Below, piece by piece: positions 1 through 5,588 of a stretch of 5,588 nt of DNA (position 1 is its first letter; every line of letters starts with the position of its first letter). The stretch is taken from the NCBI GenBank assembly GCA_030670165.1, contig DAOVCF010000137.1, positions 1 through 5,588 on the forward strand, read 5' to 3'. This stretch comes from Candidatus Stahliibacteriota bacterium. GTDB taxonomy: Bacteria > Hydrothermota > Tepidihabitantia > B3-TA06. The notes under the pieces are model-generated. The model did no database searches and was not told the origin of the DNA. It was given only the letters and a program-made list of their open reading frames with translations. A program made the position numbers and the translations under genes.

Positions 1-56
1 ACGAGTGTCACTCAAACCTGACGAGTTGGCGCCGCGCTTTTTCTCTACGGTTAGTT

Positions 57-455
57 TCAGATAACCTCACCGCACACCTCACCTCCACCAACACCAGTTG
101 AGTGCTCCAACCACTCAAGGGCCTTGCTCTCTGTAGCGAAGAACTCGGTATCCGTATACTTTTTAAGATACGCCATAAGTGTAATCCCCACCATCCTTGC
201 CTCTGGTCGGCTGCATATGAGAGCCACTCTCTCTACCCCTGCCTGGCGAAGCTGCCCGAGGAGTTGGGAGCGTAGCTCCTCGTCCGGAAAGGATTCAATC
301 TCCGAGAGATCGATGACCGCTTTGTGTAGGACATGGCCTTTGATAAAACTCTGGCAACGCTCACACAACTCGTTGACATTTAAAGCACTACAGTAACCCA
401 CGAAACGAATCCAAAGGGTCTGCTTTGCATCGTCGAGCCATGCGTCGTGCTTCAT
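57..455 (-). CDS. Small STAS/SpoIIAA-like domain protein
   Basis: Predicted soluble protein of 132 residues from the ATG at 455. The pattern resembles the STAS/SpoIIAA-like fold: strand TLWIRFVG (13-20), helix around 26-40, strand HKAVIDLSEIESF (44-56), helix 58-72, strand ERVALICSRPEARMVG (75-90), helix about 90-100, and a final TEFFATESKALEWLE (103-117) like the C-terminal strand-helix of SpoIIAA-like and STAS/SEC14-type proteins. The anti-sigma-antagonist phospho-site motif (DSSG after the DLS strand) is absent; DLSEIESFPDEE stands there, so classic serine-phosphorylated partner switching is doubtful. The last residues form a Gly-rich tail (GVGGGEVCGEVI) with a cysteine. The frame runs open up to a GTG at 518, but ATG455 gives the better-shaped N terminus; neither has a clear Shine-Dalgarno sequence. 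It lies 322 bp downstream of the regulator on the same strand and probably has its own promoter. The family assignment rests on pattern only, and the function is unknown. Confidence 0.72.
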   Translation of the reverse strand: MKHDAWLDDAKQTLWIRFVGYCSALNVNELCERCQSFIKGHVLHKAVIDLSEIESFPDEELRSQLLGQLRQAGVERVALICSRPEARMVGITLMAYLKKYTDTEFFATESKALEWLEHSTGVGGGEVCGEVI

Positions 456-509
456 ATTATTAGAAAGTGCCGCCCGGCGAACTCGCCAAATACCCCCGGC
501 GCCGTAAAG

Positions 510-540
510 ATCATACACACCGGGCGACAGTTACTCGCAA
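510..540 (-). promoter_or_regulatory. Candidate promoter close to the STAS-like gene
   Basis: The minus strand has TTGCGA (540-535), a long 19-base spacer and TATGAT (515-510). Transcription would start near 503, about 48 bases before the ATG at 455. That fits the ATG start and would exclude the GTG at 518. The spacer is longer than optimal, so the call is weak. Confidence 0.3.
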
Positions 541-680
541 TACCAAAAAAACGACCTCTTACACATATCCTCTCCGGAATCATGCATGTATTTTGCGTTA
601 AATTAGCCCAGGGTCAATCGGACAGATACCCTACCCTCGCAACTAAGCAAAAAACCTTAGTAAACATTGGCGGTCAATTA

Positions 681-694
681 TGTCCTGTAGGACA
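681..694. repeat. 14-bp perfect inverted repeat, possible operator or small hairpin
   Basis: TGTCCTGTAGGACA has two 6-bp arms (TGTCCT and AGGACA) around two bases and does not extend further. It lies about 25 bases downstream of the TTGACG/TTTAAC promoter candidate, where a dimeric regulator could block or tune transcription. It is too small and lacks the T tract needed for a terminator. Confidence 0.4.
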
Positions 695-716
695 CAGCAG
701 GCAAGTCGATGTTTTA

Positions 717-745
717 GTTAAACTTATCCGCTCACAACCCGTCAA
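717..745 (-). promoter_or_regulatory. Candidate sigma-70 type promoter
   Basis: The minus strand has TTGACG (745-740), a 17-base spacer and TTTAAC (722-717). The -35 box matches the consensus at five of six positions and the -10 box at four of six. It points toward the STAS-like gene and would give a leader of roughly 250 bases. Such matches also arise by chance. Confidence 0.35.
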
Positions 746-777
746 ATCGAACAGGCGTGGTGAATAATCGTCCAGAC

Positions 778-1425
778 CTAAACGATCCCCTTGGTAACGG
801 CATACCGGGTCAGTTCAGCCGTAGAGTGAACACCCAGCTTTTCCATGATGTGAGCGCGGTGCGTCTGGACCGTTTTAAAGCTAATCTTGAGAATCTCCGA
901 GATCTGTCGGCTCGTATATCCGTCTGCTATGAGCTTGAGAATCTGGCGTTCCCTTGCCGTAAGCTTGGCAGGACCATGACGAGAGGAACGAGTAGGACTT
1001 TCCTGGAGCTGGCGACGCAGCTTCTCCGATACCGAGGGTGAAAGAAAGGTAGATCCATGGTAAACGCTGCGCACCGCAGCAACGAGGTCGGATACAACCA
1101 CATCCTTGAGTATGTAGCCAGATACCCCTACCTTGAAGGAATCTATGATATACTCCTCGTCATCGTACATGGAAAGGATAAGTATACGGGTTTCGGGAAG
1201 CTTCTCACGAATCTTGCGGGCCACCTCCACACCGGAAAGCAGGGGCAGGGCCATATCAAGAATCACCACGTCCGGTGCGTGATCTATACAAGCCTGGACG
1301 CCCTTGAGACCGTCTTCCGCTTCTCCTACCACCTCTATGTCTTGCTCCTGCTCAAGCAGGGCGCGGATACCCTTGCGAACGACGGTATGATCGTCAACCA
1401 AGATAACCCTAATATTTTCCGCCAT
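778..1425 (-). CDS. NarL/LuxR-family response regulator
   Basis: DNA-binding response regulator of 215 residues, the usual length for the NarL/FixJ/DegU class. The receiver domain spans about 5-120, with acid pair D11/D12, phospho-acceptor D57 in VVILDMALP, S85 in the Thr/Ser switch position, Y104 and the conserved K107. A linker of about 35 residues leads to a LuxR-type helix-turn-helix at about 155-210 (LTARERQILKLIADG, then the recognition helix near KTVQTHRAHIMEKL). It should dimerise and bind DNA once phosphorylated by the adjacent HisKA_3 kinase, the kinase class that normally pairs with NarL-type regulators. Its ATG (1425-1423) shares one base with the kinase TAA stop and has a strong ribosome site just before it, so co-transcription and translational coupling are very likely. 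All key residues are present and nothing looks degraded. Its regulon cannot be inferred from this window. Confidence 0.96.
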   Translation of the reverse strand: MAENIRVILVDDHTVVRKGIRALLEQEQDIEVVGEAEDGLKGVQACIDHAPDVVILDMALPLLSGVEVARKIREKLPETRILILSMYDDEEYIIDSFKVGVSGYILKDVVVSDLVAAVRSVYHGSTFLSPSVSEKLRRQLQESPTRSSRHGPAKLTARERQILKLIADGYTSRQISEILKISFKTVQTHRAHIMEKLGVHSTAELTRYAVTKGIV

Positions 1426-4400
1426 TACTCCTCCATGGAGAGTTTATCCGAACTGCGAGGTATTTCAACCTCCACCAGCAATTGAGTTCCCCTGCCCGCA
1501 GACGAACTCAACTCAATCCTGCCTCCTATCAGAGCCACACGCTCGTGGATCGAACGCAACCCCAATCCGGTGGAGACAGAGGCAATCTTCTCTACATCAA
1601 AGCCCTTGCCGTCGTCCTCAACCCTTACACGAAGCACAGGTTCGGCATACTCGAACCTCACCGTAATCTCCTCCGGCTCGGCGTGCTTTAAGGCGTTTGC
1701 AACCGCTTCCTGAATGATTCGGTAAAGCATGATTTCGGTATCAGGATCGGCGCGCGGAAAATTATCATCTCCCCCGATCACAAAACTAACACCGGTTCCT
1801 TCGGCTGCGGATCGAGCAAGAGCACGCACCGCAGCGGTAAGCCCCAGGTTGTCAAGCGCGGGTGGAAGCAGCTCGTAGGAGAGATCCCTTATGAAGTCCT
1901 GTGTCTCCTTAACCATCTTTTTGGCTTCAGTCAAGCGTTCCTGCGCTTTCCGCTCACGCGTCAATTCGGGAGCAGAAAGGGTAAGAGAAACCCCTGTCAA
2001 CTGCTGGGCAATCTCGTCGTGCAGCACCCTTGCGATGCGGCGACGCTCATCCTCCTCGGCCTTAACCAGACGCAGATTGAGTTCTGAGATGCGACGCTCT
2101 CGCTCCTGAAGATTCTCGTAAGACAAGGCAAGTTCCTTGGCCTTGCTCTCGGTAGCAAGTGCGGATGAAAGGATCTGTGAAGCGGTCCAGAACAGACGTA
2201 TATCCTCAACGTTCCACTCGCGTTTGCGCCTTGCCTCGTCAAAACCGATGGCACCCCAGAAACGACCCTCTACAAAGATGGGCAAGACAAGAATGGCAAG
2301 TATTCGCTCTGCCTCGAACACCTCACGCTCACTGGCCGGCAGATCATCGGTAAGCCCGGGAATTGCCTCTCCCGTGGAAAGTATCTTGAGCCATCGCTCG
2401 AATCCTTGATCATAGTAAACCTTATCCATGCGGTCGTTATCCAGCCAGGAAGCCTCCTCGGAAACCCAACGATGGATACGCTTCATAAATAGGCGGGTGT
2501 TCTCCTTCTCGTGTGAGAAAAGGTATACCCGGCTGACCCCTGTGACCCTGCCAAGCCGTTCAAGGAACTCGCCAAGCGAGGAATCCGAAACCTCCTCACT
2601 TAAGAACAACGAGGATATCTCAAAAAGAACCTTTTCATACTCCATGCGCAGCCGCAGAGCCCTCTCGGCCTGCTTGCGTTCGGTTATATCACGAGCCACA
2701 CCCTGAACGGCAAGGATACGCCCCCCCTCATCACGTATAAAGTTCCAACTCACCGCAAACCAATGGCTTCTCCCCCGGCTGTCATAGATCTCACAGTCAA
2801 TGTCGTGAGCGGGCTTAGCTTCACGCAGGGACTTTGCAAACAGCGCCCCGAGCATCACAACGTCATCCGGCGCAATCGCCTTGAGAAACGCTTTCGGTTC
2901 TCTCAGGATATCCTCACGTTTATAGCCCATTTTTTCAACCGAGGGGGAACCGTAAAGAGGCCTACCAGAGGGGGAAAGCAGGAATATGACATCAGAGGAT
3001 GTCTCCACCAGGGTTCGGTAGCGCTGCTCGGAGCGAGCACGCGCCTCCTCTGCAACGCGCCGCTCCTGCTGTTCGAAGTAGCGGTCAATAACGGTGACTA
3101 TCAAACGCACGGCCGTACGGAAAGCCTCAATCTCGCTATTACTCCATCGCCGCTCTACCCGGCACTCCTCGACACCAATAAAGCCGTAGAAACCGCTGCG
3201 AAGATAAATAGGAGCAGCGATCACCGAAAGCGCACCTTGATCTCGAAACACCCTGGAGTCGACTTCCGGAAGAGAAGAAACCAAAGAAGCTATAATCTCG
3301 CCATCCTTAAGACGCTTGTGGATGTATCCAATCCTGGAATAGGGATATTCACTTCCCAGAAGGGTCTTGATTCCCTGACCAAGCCACTCATGCGTCACAC
3401 GCGCCCCAGGTTCCTCCTGGGCTGAGGGATGTACCCCTTCCACCTGCTTAGAGACTTCATGGTTGGTAGCAAGACAAACCCTGCTTACGCCTAAAGCATT
3501 ACCGAGAATCTCAAGACAGGCTTGGATAAATGTATCCAGGTTTTCGATCCCAATCGCCCGGTTCATGATCTGGGCGAAGGCGGTCTGGTAGATAAGGCGG
3601 AGCCGCAACTCGTCCTCCACCTTCTTGAGGTCGGTAATATCAGTTAACACACCCAGGGCGGCGTAGAGTTGTCCTTCAGCATCATAGATAGGCGCAGCAT
3701 TCACAAGAATCTTTCTTGGGGTTCCGTTTTTGTGAATAAAGGTTGTTTCATAACGAGAGGTTTCTCCCTTCATACGTCGCAGACTCTCGTAACGAATGAA
3801 CTCAACCTCATCAGACGGAACAAGCTCAAGCAAACTCCTTCCTATGAGCTCTTCCTGATCATAACCCACGAGTTTTGTCATCTTCGGGTTAACGAAGAGG
3901 AATCTCTCTTCTGCATCTACAAGGCTTATACCCTCCTCTGCTGAGTTGACAAGGGTTCTGTAGAGTTCCTCGCTTTCACGCAGCGCCTCGGTGGCCAGCT
4001 TGCGCTCGGTGATGTCGCGGACAAAGACGAGATCGGCGGGTTTGCCTTGATATGTAACTACCCCTGCGTTGAACTCTACATATATCTTGCTGCCGTTCTT
4101 GTGTCTGATTATTGTCTCGTATATTGAAGGAACATCCTCACCCGCCATACGCCGCCTGTAACGCTCGTTCACCTTGGGAAGTTCTTCGGGATCAATGTAG
4201 GTGGTAAAGGGAGTGTTGAGCATCTCCTCAACACTATAGCCCAACATCTGTGGCAAGCGTGGGTTGACATATTTGAGCAAGGTATCCTGTATAATTGTGA
4301 TACCGTCATTGGCCCGTTCAACCAGATTGCGGTACTTCTCCTCGCTCTCCTTTAGCGCCTCCTCTGCCTGTTTGCGTTCGGCGATGTCACGGGCCACCCC

Positions 4401-5588
4401 CAGAATCCCAACAGCTTGGCTATCTCTGTCTCGAAGGAATACCACTTTAACTTCAATCCAGACTCTGGAACCATCCTTACAATTGAACTCAAGTTCCAGT
4501 ATCCGCGACCTCTTAAGATCCCTCTGTTTCATGTCTTCTATAGCTACCTCTTCTGCAAAAATCTTCTCGGCTAAACCAAAAGAAACAGGTGTTAAGATCT
4601 CCTCCAACGTCAGGCTCATTGCTTCCTCAACACTATAACCTAAAAGCGATTCAACAGAAGGACTGAGATAGGTAAACCTAAGTTCCATATTCATAGTCCA
4701 AATAACGTCTGTAACATTTTGGGCTAGCAGACGATAACGCCTTTCACTTTCCCGCAGTGCCTCCTCTGCCCGTTTGCGTTCGGCGATGTCACGGATGAAA
4801 ACAAGGACAGCCGGTCGGCCTTGATATTGAATAATTCCGGCATTGAGCTCCGCGTCAAGCACCTGACCGTCACGCGCAAGGAGTTTCGTTTCGTAGACTG
4901 AGGGCACCTGTTCTCCGGCCATACGGCGGCGGTAACGATTCAGCATATCCTCGCGGGACCCCAAAGCTGTAGCGTGGTGGAACTCCATTCCAATAAGCTC
5001 ATCTAAAGCATACCCCCCCCAATTAGCGACGGCTCGATTCGCAAACACAATCCGACCGTCCTGAATGATCACGATCCCGTCGATTGCCTGTTCAACGAAG
5101 GAGCGGTACTTCTCTTCGGACTCGCTCAGTCGAGAAAATAAACTGCTGTTTACTACCGCATCGGCAACCTGGTTAGCCAAAAGACCGCACAATTCAAGAT
5201 CGCGCTCTCTAAAACCCTCTTCGCTCAAACGGACGAGCGTCATCACACCCCAAAGTTTCCCGTGAGCTACGAGCGGTGCAACCAAAAGGCATCTGGGCGT
5301 TTCCTCGACGCCCGGTATACGTATCGCCCTATCATCGAGGTGAACGTTATTGGCAAGGATCGGTCGACGCTCAAGTGCGGCCCTACCAGTGATCCCCTCA
5401 CCCAAGACGATGTGGTAAGCGAGCCTCTTTTCACGGTCCTGGAGGACAGTGGTTATTTTAGGAACGAGTTCTTCGGTCTGGGGATCGAATCTATAGATAG
5501 TGCAGCCGTCGGCACCTATGAGTTCGGTGGCCCGTTCCGCTATCAGTCGGGTCACCTCCTCCACATCCAAAGTGGCGGAAACCTCGGT
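1425..5588 (-). CDS. Multi-sensor histidine kinase (3 GAF, 5 PAS, HisKA_3/HATPase_c), 5' end outside the window
   Basis: Soluble sensor kinase that autophosphorylates on His and passes phosphate to the regulator encoded next to it. Residues are numbered from the TTG codon at 5570: GAF1 about 1-145, PAS1 151-266, PAS2 275-400, PAS3 409-524, PAS4 533-650, GAF2 660-832, PAS5 848-966, GAF3 977-1138, coiled coil about 1140-1175, HisKA_3 1173-1240, HATPase_c 1276-1373. The phospho-acceptor is H1184 in RIARVLHDEIAQQL; D1185 and Q1189 form the DxxxQ phosphatase motif of this family. The N box is IIQEAVANALKHA (1285-1297), G1 is DDGKGF (1319-1324) and G2 is STGLGLRS (1333-1340). No membrane helix, signal peptide, receiver domain, LOV cysteine motif or obvious bilin site is visible, so it is probably cytoplasmic with unknown ligands. 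The TTG at 5570 is unlikely to be the start: the frame stays open to the edge, the codons before it (TEVSAT) continue a typical GAF beginning, and no ribosome site precedes it. The full protein therefore exceeds 1387 residues. Confidence 0.95.
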   Translation of the reverse strand, partial: TEVSATLDVEEVTRLIAERATELIGADGCTIYRFDPQTEELVPKITTVLQDREKRLAYHIVLGEGITGRAALERRPILANNVHLDDRAIRIPGVEETPRCLLVAPLVAHGKLWGVMTLVRLSEEGFRERDLELCGLLANQVADAVVNSSLFSRLSESEEKYRSFVEQAIDGIVIIQDGRIVFANRAVANWGGYALDELIGMEFHHATALGSREDMLNRYRRRMAGEQVPSVYETKLLARDGQVLDAELNAGIIQYQGRPAVLVFIRDIAERKRAEEALRESERRYRLLAQNVTDVIWTMNMELRFTYLSPSVESLLGYSVEEAMSLTLEEILTPVSFGLAEKIFAEEVAIEDMKQRDLKRSRILELEFNCKDGSRVWIEVKVVFLRDRDSQAVGILGVARDIAERKQAEEALKESEEKYRNLVERANDGITIIQDTLLKYVNPRLPQMLGYSVEEMLNTPFTTYIDPEELPKVNERYRRRMAGEDVPSIYETIIRHKNGSKIYVEFNAGVVTYQGKPADLVFVRDITERKLATEALRESEELYRTLVNSAEEGISLVDAEERFLFVNPKMTKLVGYDQEELIGRSLLELVPSDEVEFIRYESLRRMKGETSRYETTFIHKNGTPRKILVNAAPIYDAEGQLYAALGVLTDITDLKKVEDELRLRLIYQTAFAQIMNRAIGIENLDTFIQACLEILGNALGVSRVCLATNHEVSKQVEGVHPSAQEEPGARVTHEWLGQGIKTLLGSEYPYSRIGYIHKRLKDGEIIASLVSSLPEVDSRVFRDQGALSVIAAPIYLRSGFYGFIGVEECRVERRWSNSEIEAFRTAVRLIVTVIDRYFEQQERRVAEEARARSEQRYRTLVETSSDVIFLLSPSGRPLYGSPSVEKMGYKREDILREPKAFLKAIAPDDVVMLGALFAKSLREAKPAHDIDCEIYDSRGRSHWFAVSWNFIRDEGGRILAVQGVARDITERKQAERALRLRMEYEKVLFEISSLFLSEEVSDSSLGEFLERLGRVTGVSRVYLFSHEKENTRLFMKRIHRWVSEEASWLDNDRMDKVYYDQGFERWLKILSTGEAIPGLTDDLPASEREVFEAERILAILVLPIFVEGRFWGAIGFDEARRKREWNVEDIRLFWTASQILSSALATESKAKELALSYENLQERERRISELNLRLVKAEEDERRRIARVLHDEIAQQLTGVSLTLSAPELTRERKAQERLTEAKKMVKETQDFIRDLSYELLPPALDNLGLTAAVRALARSAAEGTGVSFVIGGDDNFPRADPDTEIMLYRIIQEAVANALKHAEPEEITVRFEYAEPVLRVRVEDDGKGFDVEKIASVSTGLGLRSIHERVALIGGRIELSSSAGRGTQLLVEVEIPRSSDKLSMEE
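1428..1434 (-). promoter_or_regulatory. Ribosome binding site of the response regulator, inside the kinase 3' end
   Basis: The coding strand reads GGAGGAG two bases before the regulator ATG. The same bases encode the last two kinase residues (Glu-Glu) and abut its TAA, which overlaps the regulator ATG as TAATG. This fixes the regulator start and implies that ribosomes ending the kinase can restart directly on the regulator. Confidence 0.85.
2721..2727 (-). repeat. G7 homopolymer tract in the kinase coding strand
   Basis: Seven consecutive C on the plus strand read as Glu-Gly-Gly codons in the DEGGR turn of PAS5 (about residues 948-950). Slippage here would also remove GAF3 and the kinase core. 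Confidence 0.75.
3999..4346 (-). repeat. PAS3 module, paralogous to PAS1
   Basis: Residues 409-524, same length as PAS1 and 258 residues downstream of it. Shared blocks include SEEKYR, DGI.IIQD, RYRRRMAGE, VPS.YET, NAG and the YQG.PA.LVF.RDI exit. PAS2 between them is of a different subtype, so the copies alternate instead of lying side by side. Confidence 0.8.
4357..4392 (-). repeat. 36-bp direct repeat, copy 2 (PAS2-PAS3 linker)
   Basis: Partner of 4759-4794 with a single mismatch. It encodes RDIAERKQAEEA (residues 394-405). Other linkers of the same protein, near 2670 and 4000, share the protein motif but have diverged clearly at the DNA level, so this pair is unusually similar. Confidence 0.85.
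4759..4794 (-). repeat. 36-bp direct repeat, copy 1 (PAS1-PAS2 linker)
   Basis: This segment differs from 4357-4392 at one base of 36. It encodes the helical linker RDIAERKRAEEA (residues 260-271), the conserved PAC exit that joins PAS modules. The copies lie 402 bp apart, exactly 134 codons, so recombination between them would remove PAS2 in frame. Confidence 0.85.
4773..5120 (-). repeat. PAS1 module, paralogous to PAS3
   Basis: Residues 151-266 align without gaps over 116 positions with residues 409-524. By hand count about 55 are identical, of which 34 fall in the last 55 positions (from RYRRRMAGE to the ERK linker). The second half, which forms the PAS beta sheet and PAC region, is much better kept than the first, ligand-facing half. 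Confidence 0.8.
5013..5020 (-). repeat. G8 homopolymer tract in the kinase coding strand
   Basis: Eight consecutive C on the plus strand read as Trp-Gly-Gly codons at about residues 184-186, in the GY motif of PAS1. The frame is open as given. Gain or loss of one base would truncate the kinase before its catalytic core. Confidence 0.8.

Larger units (their letters stand above)
456..777. other. Intergenic region between the regulator and the STAS-like gene
   Basis: About 320 bp without a convincing gene on either strand. It contains two weak minus-strand promoter candidates, a 14-bp inverted repeat at 681-694, a short 6-bp stem around an A-rich loop at 642-661, a seven-base T run on the minus strand (545-551) not preceded by a stable stem, and a GC-rich segment near 470-505 including the palindrome CGGCGCCG at 497-504. 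No clear intrinsic terminator follows the regulator stop codon, so partial read-through into the STAS-like gene is possible. Confidence 0.6.

Noticed and set aside
1..56. Short dyad GAGTGTCACTC (3-13) and repeated ACGAGT (1-6, 21-26) downstream of the STAS-like gene
   Set aside because: Arms are only 5-6 bases, no T tract follows, and the window ends before the context can be judged.
456..518. Extension of the STAS-like protein to the GTG at 518
   Set aside because: The extra 21 residues (Gly/Arg-rich, MYDLYGAGGIWRVRR) do not fit the fold, no ribosome site precedes the GTG, and a TATGAT box overlaps this start.
545..551. Seven-base T run on the minus strand as the end of an intrinsic terminator
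   Set aside because: No stable GC-rich stem precedes it; the upstream bases contain direct CCTCT-like repeats and no inverted ones.
642..661. Possible terminator hairpin ACTAAG/CTTAGT with an A-rich loop
   Set aside because: The stem is only 6 bp and mostly A/T, and the T run on the minus strand sits in the loop, not after the stem.
447..767. Plus-strand open frame of 106 codons covering the intergenic region
   Set aside because: Composition is not protein-like, there is no domain or clear ribosome site, and it overlaps the start of the STAS-like gene. A real small gene cannot be fully excluded without homologs.
1057..1485. Plus-strand open frame of 142 codons opposite the regulator receiver domain
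   Set aside because: It overlaps conserved regulator codons, including the D57 region, and has no protein-like motif.
2763..3425. Plus-strand open frame of 220 codons opposite the kinase
   Set aside because: It lies fully antisense to well-conserved GAF2/PAS5 codons, has no recognisable domain and no ribosome site that I can see; it is a shadow of the kinase.
1425..5588. Hybrid kinase or photoreceptor (receiver domain, LOV or bilin-binding GAF)
   Set aside because: No receiver acid pocket, no LOV NCRFLQ-like cysteine motif and no bilin Cys-His signature are visible in the translated protein.

Overview
The window reads as an ordinary bacterial chromosomal segment of intermediate GC content. 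All recognisable genes lie on the minus strand. From right to left, in the direction of transcription, they are: (1) a very large soluble multi-sensor histidine kinase whose 5' end lies beyond the right edge of the window, (2) a NarL/LuxR-type response regulator whose ATG overlaps the kinase stop codon by one base, (3) a non-coding stretch of about 320 bp, and (4) a small STAS/SpoIIAA-like protein ending near the left edge. No tRNA, rRNA, CRISPR array, insertion sequence or phage gene was seen. The organism cannot be named. Long cytoplasmic PAS/GAF kinases of this kind are common in environmental bacteria such as deltaproteobacteria, Chloroflexi and several uncultured candidate phyla, so only a free-living bacterium with heavy sensory investment can be suggested.

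The kinase (1425 to at least 5588) has the order GAF - PAS - PAS - PAS - PAS - GAF - PAS - GAF - coiled coil - HisKA_3 - HATPase_c. It has no membrane segment and no receiver domain. The catalytic motifs are intact (phospho-acceptor His, DxxxQ phosphatase motif, N, G1 and G2 boxes). The sensor region grew visibly by internal duplication: PAS1 and PAS3 align without gaps, GAF2 and GAF3 are of the same subtype, and two 36-bp linker repeats differ at one base and lie exactly 402 bp (134 codons) apart.

The response regulator (778-1425) has a full receiver acid pocket and a C-terminal LuxR helix-turn-helix. Its Shine-Dalgarno sequence is written inside the last kinase codons, so the two are translationally coupled. 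They form a cognate two-component system: cytoplasmic signals pass through PAS/GAF domains to the HisKA_3 core, then to Asp57 of the regulator, then to DNA. The target genes are not identifiable here.

The 456-777 gap holds weak promoter candidates for the small downstream gene, a 14-bp perfect inverted repeat and a 14-base match to the lac operator core that may be coincidence. I do not see a new biological system in this window. The observations most worth a second look are the modular and recombinogenic kinase sensor region, the G8 and G7 tracts in its coding strand, and the STAS-like protein beside the two-component system.
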